Shown here piece after piece: positions 18,478-28,229 of a DNA stretch of 37,863 nt. Numbering within the stretch: position 1 is the first letter of the stretch; each line of letters begins with the position of its first letter. Under the pieces are notes generated by a model, which was not told where the DNA came from, did no database searches, and saw only the letters and a program-made list of their open reading frames with translations. Where the stretch lies: the NCBI GenBank assembly GCA_026982665.1, contig JALSGQ010000157.1, positions 1 to 37,863 of the forward strand, given 5' to 3'. A program made the translations under genes and the position numbers. The DNA comes from Hyphomicrobiales bacterium (GTDB lineage: Bacteria > Pseudomonadota > Alphaproteobacteria > Rhizobiales > Aestuariivirgaceae).

Positions 18478-19680
18478 ATGCCCGACCTGCTGAAGAAATA
18501 CCACAAGCTGAAACAGCGGCACGATGCGCTGGTGCAGCTGGGCACCGATGCCGTGCAGCTCGTCAACGAACAGCTGCTCTCCCCCACCCGCGCCATCATC
18601 AACGGGCGCGAAACCGTGCTGGCCGGCACCAACAACTACCTGGGCCTCACCTTCGAACCGGAATGCATCGAGGCTGGCCGCAAGGCGCTGGAGGAATACG
18701 GCACCGGCACCACCGGCTCGCGCATCGCCAACGGCACCTACGCGCTGCACGTGGCGCTGGAACAGGCGCTGGCCGAGTTCATGGGGCGGCAGCACTGCAT
18801 GGTGTTCTCCACGGGCTTTCAGGCCAACCTGGGCATGATCGCCGGGCTGGCGGGGCCGAAAGACACCATTTTCATCGACATGGATTCCCATGCCTCCATC
18901 TTCGATGGCTGCCGGCTTTCCGGCGCAACGGTGGTGCTGTTCCGCCACAACGACGTGGAGCACCTGCGCCGCCGCCTGAAGAGGCATGATGCCGGCGAGG
19001 GCGGGCGGCTGGTGATTGTCGAGGGGCTGTATTCCATGCTCGGCGACACCGCGCCCTTGCGGGAGATTGCGGCGCTGAAGCAGGAGTTCGACTTCCAGCT
19101 GCTGGTGGACGAGGCCCATTCCTTCGGCGTGCTGGGCAAACATGGCCGCGGCCTGGCCGAGCAGGAGGACGTGGAACAGGCGGTGGATTTCGTCGTCGGC
19201 ACCTTTTCCAAGTCACTGGGCGGCATAGGCGGCTACGCGGTGAGCGATCACCCGGACTTCGACGTGCTGCGCTATGCTTCCCGCCCCTACATGTTCACCG
19301 CCGCACCCTCACCTGCCAGCATGGCCACCACGCTGTGCATCCTGCGCCAGATTGCCCGTCGCCCGCAGTTGCGCAAGAAACTGTGGGACAACGCCGCACT
19401 GCTGCACAACGGGCTGAAGGAGCGCGGCTTCGAGCTGGGGCATGAGGCCGTCTCGCCCGTGGTGGCGGTAATCTGCCCCACGCAGGAATACGCGGTGGCC
19501 ATGTGGAACGCGCTGCTGCAACACGGCGTGTATGTGAACCTGGCGCTGCCGCCGGGCACCCCGAAGAAACTCGCCCTGCTGCGCTGCTCCGTTTCCGCCG
19601 CCCACACGGCGGAAGAGATCGAGACCGTGCTGCAGGCCTTCGTCAAGGCCCGCGACGCCGTTGCCACCATGCAGGTGTGA
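18478..19680 (+). CDS. spt: alpha-oxoamine synthase family PLP enzyme, likely serine palmitoyltransferase
   Basis: 400 aa; NNYLGLTFEPE...DEAHSFGVLGKHGRG...GTFSKSLGGIGGYAVSDHP (PLP-lysine motif typical of Spt); adjacent ACP. Confidence 0.88.
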   Translation: MPDLLKKYHKLKQRHDALVQLGTDAVQLVNEQLLSPTRAIINGRETVLAGTNNYLGLTFEPECIEAGRKALEEYGTGTTGSRIANGTYALHVALEQALAEFMGRQHCMVFSTGFQANLGMIAGLAGPKDTIFIDMDSHASIFDGCRLSGATVVLFRHNDVEHLRRRLKRHDAGEGGRLVIVEGLYSMLGDTAPLREIAALKQEFDFQLLVDEAHSFGVLGKHGRGLAEQEDVEQAVDFVVGTFSKSLGGIGGYAVSDHPDFDVLRYASRPYMFTAAPSPASMATTLCILRQIARRPQLRKKLWDNAALLHNGLKERGFELGHEAVSPVVAVICPTQEYAVAMWNALLQHGVYVNLALPPGTPKKLALLRCSVSAAHTAEEIETVLQAFVKARDAVATMQV

Positions 19681-19774
19681 AGCACCACCACGCGTGAACA
19701 AGCATGCCTTCAAGCGGTTCATGACCACCGGTGGAGCAGCTCCCGCGGCCACTTCCGGCCCCAGCCGCAACTTC

Positions 19775-20689
19775 TCAGCGCACCAGCGCATCACCGGCCC
19801 GGGCCAGGATTTCCTCCGCCGCATCCTCGCCCAGCCGGGCCGCATCAGCAAGCGCACCGCGGCGTTCAACCTGCCAGCGCTGGCTGCCATCCAGTGTCAG
19901 CGCCTCGCAGCGCAGCCACACCGAATCCCCGTCCACCACCGCATGCGCTGCCAGCGGCGTGCGGCAGGAGCCCTCCAGCCGGATGAGAAAACCGCGCTCC
20001 GCCGCCACCTGCACGGCGGTCCCGGCATCGTTCAGCGGCTCCAGCAACGCCCGCGTGTCGGAATCATCAGCCCGCGTCTCGATGCCGATGGCCCCTTGCG
20101 CTACCGCCGGCAGCATCTCCTCCACCGGCACCGCCTGCGTGATGTGCCGCTCAAGCCCCAGCCGCCGCAGCCCCGCGCAGGCCAGGAACGTGGCATCGGC
20201 CACGCCCTCCTCGAGCTTGCGCAGCCGCGTATCCACGTTGCCGCGAAACGGCACGATCTGCACATCCGGCCGCACCGCCAGCAGCTGTGCCGCGCGGCGC
20301 ACCGAGGAAGTGCCCACCCTGGCACCCTCGGGCAACGTGGCAATGCCTTGGGCCTTCGGCGAGAGGAAGGCATCCCGCGCATCTTCCCGCGGCAGATGAC
20401 AGACGATCTCCAGCCCCGCCGGCAGCTGTGCCGGCACATCCTTCATCGAGTGCACTGCCATGTCGATGCGCCCGTCCAGCAGCGCTTCCTCGATCTCCTT
20501 GGTGAACAGTCCCTTGCCGCCGATCTCCGCCAGCGGCCGGTCGCGCACCATGTCTCCGGTGGTCTTGATGATGATAATCTCCACCGCCTCTTCGGGCAGC
20601 TCGTGGGCGGCGCACAGCCGCGCCTTCGTTTCATGCGCCTGCGCCAGCGCCAGTTGCGAACCGCGGGTGCCGATGCGAATGCTGCGCAT
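19775..20689 (-). CDS. hemC: porphobilinogen deaminase (hydroxymethylbilane synthase)
   Basis: MRSIRIGTRGSQLALAQA...GKGLFTKEIEEALLDGRIDMAVHSMKDVP...EGSCRTPLAAHA; the upstream ORF extension to 21877 is spurious. Confidence 0.96.
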   Translation of the reverse strand: MRSIRIGTRGSQLALAQAHETKARLCAAHELPEEAVEIIIIKTTGDMVRDRPLAEIGGKGLFTKEIEEALLDGRIDMAVHSMKDVPAQLPAGLEIVCHLPREDARDAFLSPKAQGIATLPEGARVGTSSVRRAAQLLAVRPDVQIVPFRGNVDTRLRKLEEGVADATFLACAGLRRLGLERHITQAVPVEEMLPAVAQGAIGIETRADDSDTRALLEPLNDAGTAVQVAAERGFLIRLEGSCRTPLAAHAVVDGDSVWLRCEALTLDGSQRWQVERRGALADAARLGEDAAEEILARAGDALVR

Positions 20690-20779
20690 GTATCCTTCTC
20701 CATCGCGCCGGGCATGCACGCGCCGGACATGAACACGAAAGGCATGGAAACGCCGCTGCGGCAGGGATAAAAGGGAGAC

Positions 20780-21994
20780 ATGAACAAGGCAAGCGAAAAC
20801 ACCCGCCCAACGCCACCGCTGACGGTGCTGGGCATAGAGACCTCCTGCGACGAGACCGCCGCGGCGGTGGTGCGCCTGCATGCCGATGCCACTGCCAGCG
20901 TGCTGTCCAACCTCGTCTATTCGCAGGTGCGCGAACATGCAGCCTTTGGTGGCGTGGTGCCGGAGATAGCCGCCCGTGCCCACGTCAGCCGGCTGGACAG
21001 GCTGATGCAACAGGCGCTGCAGGAAGCCGGCATTGGCTGGCGCGATCTCGACGCCGTGGCCGCCACCGCCGGCCCGGGCCTCATCGGCGGGCTGCTGGTG
21101 GGACTGATGAGCGCCAAGGCGGTGGCGCTGGCCCATCGTCTGCCATTGCTGGCGGTGAACCACCTGCAGGCCCATGCACTGAGTCCCATGCTCAGCAGCG
21201 GCGAGGGCAACGCGCAGGTGCGCCCGCCCTATCTGCTGCTGCTGGTTTCCGGCGGCCATACCCAGCTCATCAGCGTGGAGGACATCAACCGTTTCCGCCG
21301 CCTCGGCACCACCATCGACGATGCCCTCGGCGAGGCCTTCGACAAGGTGGCAAAGATGCTGGGGCTGGGCTATCCCGGCGGCCCGCAGGTGGAGCGGCTG
21401 GCGGCAAAGGGCGATGCCACGCGCTTTGCCTTCCCGCGCCCCATGCGCGGCAGGGACGAATGCCATTTCTCCTTCTCCGGCCTGAAGACGGCAGTGCGCA
21501 CCGCCATTCTCGATCTGGGCGGCAGCGCCAGCCTGAGCCAGCAGGACAAGGCCGACATCTGCGCCTCCTTCCAGCAGGCGGTGGCGGAAACGCTGGCCGA
21601 CCGGGTGCGCTGTGGCTGCCGCCGGTTTCGGCAGATGCACCCTGCACTCGCCACCACCGCCAGCACGGCCGACAAGGCCGATGCCATCGCTGCCGAACCC
21701 GTCGATGAGGCCGGCAGCAGCGGCAAGGCACAGGCCCCGTGGCTGGTGCTGGCCGGCGGCGTGGCGGCCAACCGGGCGTTGCGCGCGGCCCTTCAGGCCG
21801 TGGCGGCGGAAGAAGGTTTCCGGCTGGCTGCACCACCGCCCGAGCTGTGCACCGACAACGCGGCCATGGTAGCGCATGCAGGTGCATGGATGCTGCTGCG
21901 CGGCGAAACCGCTCCCCTGAACGTGCCCGCCCGCGCCCGCTGGCCGCTGGATGAAACCGCCACGCCAGCCCCCTTCGCCGGTGTGAAGGCATGA
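20780..21994 (+). CDS. tsaD: tRNA N6-adenosine threonylcarbamoyltransferase TsaD
   Basis: [16 protein letters not shown]...[14 protein letters not shown]...[11 protein letters not shown]...[12 protein letters not shown]. Confidence 0.96.
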   Translation: MNKASENTRPTPPLTVLGIETSCDETAAAVVRLHADATASVLSNLVYSQVREHAAFGGVVPEIAARAHVSRLDRLMQQALQEAGIGWRDLDAVAATAGPGLIGGLLVGLMSAKAVALAHRLPLLAVNHLQAHALSPMLSSGEGNAQVRPPYLLLLVSGGHTQLISVEDINRFRRLGTTIDDALGEAFDKVAKMLGLGYPGGPQVERLAAKGDATRFAFPRPMRGRDECHFSFSGLKTAVRTAILDLGGSASLSQQDKADICASFQQAVAETLADRVRCGCRRFRQMHPALATTASTADKADAIAAEPVDEAGSSGKAQAPWLVLAGGVAANRALRAALQAVAAEEGFRLAAPPPELCTDNAAMVAHAGAWMLLRGETAPLNVPARARWPLDETATPAPFAGVKA

Positions 21995-22070
21995 TCAGCC
22001 TCCACGCTGCAATGCCGCACGATACGGTGGCACCTCACCACGCGACACGGCAAGACCGGAGAAGCAGTGC

Positions 22071-22661
22071 ATGAGCAATGACAGGCGAAAATCACGACGC
22101 CATGCAGGCAAGGGCGCTGCCATCGAGCTGCAATACGTGATGGACGAGGCAACCTTTCTCGACGCCAATCATGCCCTGTGGCAATGGGGGCGGCGGCAGA
22201 AGCGCATCCGCGTGCGCAGCTGGATACTGCTGGCCGCGCTGCCCATCACCGCCTTTCTGGCGCTGCGCTGGGACATGTGGTTCACCTTCCTTGCCGTCAT
22301 CGCCCTGGCGCTGCTGCACTTCGTGTTCGACTGGCCACTGTCGCGGGCCTTTGCCCGCCGCACCTTCGCCCGCCTGCCCATTGCCAACAGGCCGATGCAC
22401 TGGCGCATCGGCAAGGACGGCCTGCAGGTGCGCATCGGCGAGGGCGAGGAGGCCGAGGAAGCAACCCTGCCGTGGAAGTCGCTCGTTGCCGTCTCGGAGC
22501 ATGATGCCGGCTTCATCCTGCACCAGCCGCACAACGTGCACCACTGGCTGCCCCGGGCAGCCTTCGGCGGCGAGGCGCAACTGCAACGCTTCCGCCAGCT
22601 GTTGACAGCGCAGCTGCCGGACACGGCAGCCATGCACCGCTTCACGCGCGCTCAGAACTGA
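22071..22661 (+). CDS. YcxB-like membrane protein
   Basis: 196 aa; two TM segments then LPWKSLVAVSEHDAGFILHQPHNVHHWLPRAAFGG, a YcxB-like C-terminal domain. Confidence 0.65.
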   Translation: MSNDRRKSRRHAGKGAAIELQYVMDEATFLDANHALWQWGRRQKRIRVRSWILLAALPITAFLALRWDMWFTFLAVIALALLHFVFDWPLSRAFARRTFARLPIANRPMHWRIGKDGLQVRIGEGEEAEEATLPWKSLVAVSEHDAGFILHQPHNVHHWLPRAAFGGEAQLQRFRQLLTAQLPDTAAMHRFTRAQN

Positions 22662-23455
22662 TCCTTCAGCGCCCGCAACGCGCCGAACACCCGCCAGTTC
22701 TCCACCCCCTTCATGTTCACCTTCTCGCGAATCTCCGGTGATTCCGGGCGCAGGAAGGGGTTGGTGCGCTTCTCCAGCCCAATGGAGACCGGAATGGTGG
22801 GCTTGCGCTGGCGCAACAGTTCGCGCACCTCTTCCACGCGCTTCTGCAGCGCCTCGTTGCCCGGCTCCACGGTGAGGGCGAATTCGCCATTGTTCAGCGT
22901 GTATTCATGCCCGCAATACATCAGCGTGTCTTCGGGCAGGTGGCGCAGCATGTCCAGCGAATGCCACATCATCTCCGCATCGCCCTCGAACATCCGTCCA
23001 CAGCCCAGCGAGAACAGCGTATCCCCCGTGAACACCACCTTGGCGTTGCACAGGTAATAGGCCACGTGCCCCAGCGTATGACCGGGCACGGCAATGACAT
23101 CGATGACCTCGCCCCCGAAGCTGATCTTGTCGCCATCCTTCACGCCCTGGTCGAGGCCGGGAATCTGCCCGCGATTTTTCTCCGGGCCGATGACGGTGGC
23201 ACCGTATTTCTCCTTCAGCGCCTCGTTGGCATCCACATGGTCGTGATGATGATGGGTGTTGAGGATATGGGTGAGCTTCCAGCCCTCCTGCCTCAGTGTC
23301 TCGTCAATGGGGCCGAACTCCGGCGTGTCCACCACCGCCGTCGCACCACTTTCCGGATCATGCATCAGCACCGCATAATTGTCGGTGCGGCAACGCACCA
23401 GCCGGAAATCGAATTTCGACTGCGGCTCGATGGTGGGATCGCAAGCACCTTTCAT
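22652..23455 (-). CDS. gloB: hydroxyacylglutathione hydrolase (glyoxalase II)
   Basis: ILNTHHHHDHVDANEALKEKYGATVIGP...GHTLGHVAYY...GDTLFSLGCGRMFEG; 3' end overlaps the YcxB-like gene by 10 nt (convergent). Confidence 0.95.
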   Translation of the reverse strand: MKGACDPTIEPQSKFDFRLVRCRTDNYAVLMHDPESGATAVVDTPEFGPIDETLRQEGWKLTHILNTHHHHDHVDANEALKEKYGATVIGPEKNRGQIPGLDQGVKDGDKISFGGEVIDVIAVPGHTLGHVAYYLCNAKVVFTGDTLFSLGCGRMFEGDAEMMWHSLDMLRHLPEDTLMYCGHEYTLNNGEFALTVEPGNEALQKRVEEVRELLRQRKPTIPVSIGLEKRTNPFLRPESPEIREKVNMKGVENWRVFGALRALKDQF

Positions 23456-23701
23456 GCCTCAAGCCTCCTGCCTGGTGCGGAAATGCTGCCATGAAGTGCA
23501 CGGCTGCCGGCCCTTGACTGCCTGCATCCACGAGAAGGACTTCCCGGCATGCTTCCGCACAAACGCCTCGCCCCCCGACATTCCGACCCGGCAGCTGATG
23601 CGCCATGATGACAGGCGCAACTTTCCTGCATCGCTGGCACCACCTGCCACCTTGTAATATAGGGAGGGCAAAGGGCAGCGAAAACAGCAAAGACCCGCCT
23701 C

Positions 23702-24439
23702 ATGGACATCATCGCGCTGCGGCATTTCTACACAAGCCCCATGGGCCGGCAGGTGCAGCGGCTGGTGGCCGCGCGGCTGCGGGCCGTGCCGTCTCCGCCG
23801 CCCGATGCCCGCGTGCTGGGCCTGGGCTTCGCCACCCCCTGGCTTGACCTCTATCACGGACAGCAACGCAGCATTTTCGCCTTCATGCCGGCGCATCAGG
23901 GCGCGGCGCGCTGGCCGGCAGACGCCCCTGCTGCCACCGTGCTGGTGGATGAAGGTGCCCTGCCCCTGCCCGATGGCTGCATCGACCTGGCGCTGGTCGT
24001 CCATGCCCTGGAGCTGACCCCGGCACGCCGCCAGATGCTGGCAGAGCTGTGGCGGGTGCTGGCACCTTCCGGGCACGTGGTGTTCATCGTGCCCAACCGC
24101 ACGGGGCTGTGGGCACGGGCCGAGCGCACGCCCTTCGGCCACGGCCGCCCCTTCTCCCGCCGCCAGCTGCAGCAACTGCTGACCGATGCCCATTTCACTC
24201 TGCAGCAAACCGCTCATCTGCTGTTCATGCCGCCGTGGCGGCTGCGGCTGTTGCGCGGTTCCGCCACCACCTGGGAGCGTGCCGGCAGGCTGCTGTTTCC
24301 CGGCCTGTCCGGCCTGCTGCTGGCAGAAGCCGTGAAGCAGGTGCCGGCCCTGCGAAAGGAGCGCAAGCCGGCCCTGCTGGTGCCCGGCTGGCAGCCGCTG
24401 CCCACCCCGCTGGCCCCGGCCCCGCGCAACAGTGCTTGA
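23702..24439 (+). CDS. class I SAM-dependent methyltransferase
   Basis: 245 aa; [58 protein letters not shown]; next to gloB, a common alphaproteobacterial pairing. Confidence 0.85.
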   Translation: MDIIALRHFYTSPMGRQVQRLVAARLRAVPSPPPDARVLGLGFATPWLDLYHGQQRSIFAFMPAHQGAARWPADAPAATVLVDEGALPLPDGCIDLALVVHALELTPARRQMLAELWRVLAPSGHVVFIVPNRTGLWARAERTPFGHGRPFSRRQLQQLLTDAHFTLQQTAHLLFMPPWRLRLLRGSATTWERAGRLLFPGLSGLLLAEAVKQVPALRKERKPALLVPGWQPLPTPLAPAPRNSA

Positions 24440-24500
24440 CGCACCGACACAAGCAGCGCACAACCCCTTGCGGGTTCATTCATCCAGCAGGGCAGCAGCC

Positions 24501-25604
24501 ATGAGTGAAACGCACGACCTTCCCCGCCCGCGCCGCGGCATTCTCGACATAGCCCCCTACGTGCCGGGAGAAAGCGCGGTGCAGGGCGTGAACCGGGTGT
24601 TCAAGCTGGCCTCCAACGAATCGCCGCTGGGGCCATCGCCGAAGGCCATCGAGGCCTTTCGCGCCGCCGCCGATGACCTCACGCAATACCCCGACGGCAC
24701 CGCACATGACCTGCGCGCCGCCATTGCCGAGCGCCACGGGCTGAACCCGCAGCACATCGTTTGCGGCAACGGCTCGGACGAGCTGCTCACGCTGCTGGCG
24801 CAGGCCTACCTGGAGCCGGGGGACGAGGCCATCCACACCGAGCACGGCTTTCTCATCTACCCCGTCGCCATCCGCGCCGCCGGTGGCGTGCCGGTGGTGG
24901 CGCGCGAGGAAAACCTGACGGCCAGCGTCGATGCCATCATCGAGCAGGTGTCGGAGCGCACGAAGCTGGTGTATCTGGCCAACCCCAACAACCCCACCGG
25001 CACCTACCTGCCTTTCGCCGAGCTGCAGCGGCTGCGGCGCGAGCTGCCGACGCGGGTGCTGCTTGTCATCGACGCGGCCTATGCGGAATATGTCGAGCGC
25101 GACGACTACGAGGCCGGCATCGCGCTGGTGGCGGAGCATGACAACGTGGTGATGACGCGCACCTTCTCCAAGGCCTATGGCATGGCCGGCCTGCGCATCG
25201 GCTGGATGCACGCCCCGGCGCAGGTGGTGGATGTCATCAACCGCATTCGTGGGCCGTTCAACGTCAATGTCGCGGCGCTGGCCGCAGGTGCGGCGGCCAT
25301 GCGCGACCAGGAGCACCTGAGAAAGGCGGTGGCGCACAACACCCGCTGGCGCGACTGGTTGCACGAGAAACTTGCCGCGCTGGGGCTGGAGGTAACGCCC
25401 TCGGTGGCCAACTTCCTGCTCATCCATTTTCCCGATACGCCGGGCAGGTCGGCCATGGAGGCGGATGCCTTCCTCAAGCGGCGCGGGCTGATCCTGAGGC
25501 GGGTGGGCGGCTACGGCTTTCCCAACGCCTTGCGCGTGAGCATCGGGCCGGAAGAGGCCAACCGCCTGCTGGTGGAATGCCTGCAAGAGTTTCTTGAACG
25601 CTGA
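24501..25604 (+). CDS. hisC: histidinol-phosphate aminotransferase
   Basis: [20 protein letters not shown]...[12 protein letters not shown]...[16 protein letters not shown]; start at MSETHD. Confidence 0.95.
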   Translation: MSETHDLPRPRRGILDIAPYVPGESAVQGVNRVFKLASNESPLGPSPKAIEAFRAAADDLTQYPDGTAHDLRAAIAERHGLNPQHIVCGNGSDELLTLLAQAYLEPGDEAIHTEHGFLIYPVAIRAAGGVPVVAREENLTASVDAIIEQVSERTKLVYLANPNNPTGTYLPFAELQRLRRELPTRVLLVIDAAYAEYVERDDYEAGIALVAEHDNVVMTRTFSKAYGMAGLRIGWMHAPAQVVDVINRIRGPFNVNVAALAAGAAAMRDQEHLRKAVAHNTRWRDWLHEKLAALGLEVTPSVANFLLIHFPDTPGRSAMEADAFLKRRGLILRRVGGYGFPNALRVSIGPEEANRLLVECLQEFLER

Positions 25605-25616
25605 AGTGCCCGCTCC

Positions 25617-25640
25617 GCCTCGCCCTCCGGATGGCGAGGC
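25617..25640. other. intergenic stem-loop GCCTCGCC-N8-GGCGAGGC
   Basis: Perfect 8-bp stem between hisC and tyrA; no following T-tract. Confidence 0.6.
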
Positions 25641-25695
25641 AGGCAACCGCAAGCCGGAGCAGGCTGCAATCGAAAAGGCATGAAGGGAAGACGGC

Positions 25696-26631
25696 ATGAA
25701 TATGCCTTCCGCACAGGATGATGAAAGGCCGATGTTCGACAAGGTGGCGCTCATCGGCTTGGGCCTGATCGGCTCCTCGCTGGCGCACGTGATGCGGCGC
25801 GAGAACCTGGCAGGGCGCATCAGCGGCGCGGCGCGCAGCGAGGAAACCATCACGCGCGCCCGCGAGCTGGGGCTGGCCGATGAATATCACACCGACCCGG
25901 CGGCAGCGGTGCAGGATGCCGACCTCGTGTTCCTCAACGTGCCGGTGGGAGCAATGGGCAAGGTGGCGGAGAAGATCGCCCCGGCACTGAAGCCCGGTGC
26001 CATCCTCACCGATGTCGGTTCGGTGAAGGCGGCGGTGATCCGCGATGTCAGCCCGCACGTGCCGGAAGGGGTGCACTTCATCCCCGGCCATCCCATCGCC
26101 GGCACCGAGCAGTCGGGGCCGGATGCCGGTTTCGCCGAGCTGTTCGAGAACCGCTGGTGCATCTTCACCCCGTTGCCGGATACCGACGAGGAGGCGCTGC
26201 GCAGGCTCACCGCCTTCTGGCAGGCCACCGGTGCCCACGTGGAAACCATGACGCCGGAGCATCATGACCTGGTGCTGGGCATCACCTCCCATCTGCCGCA
26301 CCTCATTGCCTACAACATCGTGGCCACGGCGGCGGACCTGGAGGAAGTTACCGAATCGGAAGTCATCAAGTATTCTGCCGGCGGCTTTCGCGACTTCACG
26401 CGGCTGGCGGCCTCCGACCCGGTGATGTGGCGCGACGTGTTCCTCAACAACCGCGAGGCGGTGCTGGAGCTGCTGGGCCGCTTCATGGAAGACCTTTCAG
26501 CCCTGCAGCGCGCCATTCGCTGGGGCGAGGGCGAGAAGCTGCACGAACTGTTCAAGCGCTCCCGCCGCATCCGCCGCGAAATCATCGAGGCCGGGCAGGA
26601 CACCGCCGCGCCCGGCTTCGGGCGGCGCTGA
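25696..26631 (+). CDS. tyrA: prephenate/arogenate dehydrogenase family protein
   Basis: FDKVALIGLGLIGSSLAHVMR...GHPIAGTEQSGPDAGFAELFENRWCI; downstream of hisC. Confidence 0.93.
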   Translation: MNMPSAQDDERPMFDKVALIGLGLIGSSLAHVMRRENLAGRISGAARSEETITRARELGLADEYHTDPAAAVQDADLVFLNVPVGAMGKVAEKIAPALKPGAILTDVGSVKAAVIRDVSPHVPEGVHFIPGHPIAGTEQSGPDAGFAELFENRWCIFTPLPDTDEEALRRLTAFWQATGAHVETMTPEHHDLVLGITSHLPHLIAYNIVATAADLEEVTESEVIKYSAGGFRDFTRLAASDPVMWRDVFLNNREAVLELLGRFMEDLSALQRAIRWGEGEKLHELFKRSRRIRREIIEAGQDTAAPGFGRR

Positions 26632-26632
26632 T

Positions 26633-26641
26633 TTTTCCACA
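26633..26641 (+). promoter_or_regulatory. candidate DnaA box TTTTCCACA upstream of dnaN
   Basis: Exact match to TTWTNCACA immediately after the tyrA stop, about 110 nt upstream of dnaN. Confidence 0.35.
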
Positions 26642-26752
26642 ACCGCCCCCGGCGTGCATCATGTCGCATCTTGCCGCGCATGGCTTGCGCGCCTACAGTT
26701 GCCGTCCCCGGCAGGGGTGTGAAACATCAAGAGAAGCGAGGGGCAGTAGAGC

Positions 26753-27868
26753 ATGCGGCTCACCATCGAGCGGGAAGCGTTTCTCAACGCGCTTTCTCAC
26801 GTGCAGAGCGTGGTGGAACGGCGCAACACCATTCCCATCCTGGCCAATGTGCTGCTGCAGGCCCGGGATGATGGCCTGCGGCTGACCGCCACCGACCTGG
26901 AGCTGGAAGTGGTGGAGGACACTGTGGCGCAGACGGAGCAGCCCGGTGCCACCACGGTGCCGGCCCACCTGCTGCATGACATCGTGCGCAAGCTGCCCGA
27001 GGGCAGCCAGCTGAAGCTGGACGAGCCGGAACCGGGCCGCGTGGTCATCACCTCCGGGCGCTCGCGCTTCATGCTCTCCTCGCTGCCAGCGGAGGACTTT
27101 CCGGAGCTGGCGGCGGTGGAGCCCACCAATACCTTCAGCATCAGCCCCGAAGACCTGCGCTTCCTCATCGACCGCACGCGCTTTGCCATCTCCACCGAGG
27201 AAACGCGCTATTACCTGAACGGCATTCACTTCCACACCACCGAAACCGACACCGACGTGCTGCTGCGCGCCGTGGCCACCGACGGCCACCGGCTGGCCCG
27301 CGCCGAGCTGCCTGCCCCTGGCGGTGCGGAGGGCATGCCCGGCATCATCGTGCCGCGCAAGGCGGTGCAGGAGCTGCTGCGCCTGCTGGATGCTGCCGAT
27401 GGCGACATTGCCGTGGCGCTGTCGGAGAACACCATTCGCTTCGCCATCGATGGCGTGGTGCTCACTTCCAAGCTCATCGATGGCCGTTTCCCCGATTACG
27501 AGCGGGTCATCCCCACCAGCAACGACAAGCGGCTGGAGGTGGACACCAGGCTGTTCGCCCAGGCGGTGGATCGCGTCTCCATCGTCTCTGCCGACAAGGG
27601 GCGGGCGGTGAAGTTCGTCATCTCGCCCGCATCGCTGCTGCTCAGCGTAACCAACCCCGATGCCGGCTCGGCCGAGGAAGAGCTGGCCGCCAGCTTCAAC
27701 GGCGGCGAGATGGAAATCGGCTTCAACGCCCGCTACCTGCTGGACATCATCGGCCAGTTCGGCGGCGATACCGCGGTGTTCGAGCTGGCGGATTCCGGTT
27801 CTCCCACCATCATCCGTGATTCGGACGAGGCGCGCGTGCTGTATGTGCTCATGCCCATGCGGGTGTGA
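26753..27868 (+). CDS. dnaN: DNA polymerase III subunit beta (sliding clamp)
   Basis: MRLTIEREAFLNALSHVQSVVERRNTIPILANVLL...IIRDSDEARVLYVLMPMRV. Confidence 0.97.
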   Translation: MRLTIEREAFLNALSHVQSVVERRNTIPILANVLLQARDDGLRLTATDLELEVVEDTVAQTEQPGATTVPAHLLHDIVRKLPEGSQLKLDEPEPGRVVITSGRSRFMLSSLPAEDFPELAAVEPTNTFSISPEDLRFLIDRTRFAISTEETRYYLNGIHFHTTETDTDVLLRAVATDGHRLARAELPAPGGAEGMPGIIVPRKAVQELLRLLDAADGDIAVALSENTIRFAIDGVVLTSKLIDGRFPDYERVIPTSNDKRLEVDTRLFAQAVDRVSIVSADKGRAVKFVISPASLLLSVTNPDAGSAEEELAASFNGGEMEIGFNARYLLDIIGQFGGDTAVFELADSGSPTIIRDSDEARVLYVLMPMRV

Positions 27869-27899
27869 GCTGCAGCTGCCGGGCCACACCCCGGGGCGG

Positions 27900-27944
27900 C
27901 AGGACACCTTGTTTTCCCTGAAGAAAAACTTCGGGGCTGTCCTG
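27900..27944. other. compound stem-loop downstream of dnaN
   Basis: Outer stem CAGGACA/TGTCCTG (27900-27906 / 27938-27944); inner stem CCCTGAAG-AAAAA-CTTCGGGG (27916-27936, one G-T pair). Confidence 0.55.
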
Positions 27945-28229
27945 TGGCCTGTTGACGTTCATTGATGGGATTCCCTTTGGATATCCAGGCCGTGTCCGCC
28001 CATGCCTTGGATGCGGTATTGTTCGGGTCAAGCAGCCCCTCACGCAGCCGCGCCGTCATGGGCGGCAGCATCCGTTACCTTCATCTTCCGAATGAGGCAT
28101 GACGCCGGTTGATGCTGATTGCCCAACGCCCGCAGGCAATACCCGTGATTCCACAGGGCTGATTGTTCACGTTCGACTGCCGAAGCCCGTGGTCCTGCGC
28201 AGGTTTTCTGCAGCTTCGCGGGGTGCCTG

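Noticed and set aside
19725-19734. Palindrome CCACCGGTGG between spt and hemC
   Set aside because: Short, GC-rich and not supported by a T-tract or extended stem.
20690-21877. N-terminal extension of the hemC ORF (700 aa) antisense to tsaD
   Set aside because: HemC homology starts at MRSIRIGTRGSQLALAQA (20689); the extension has antisense composition.
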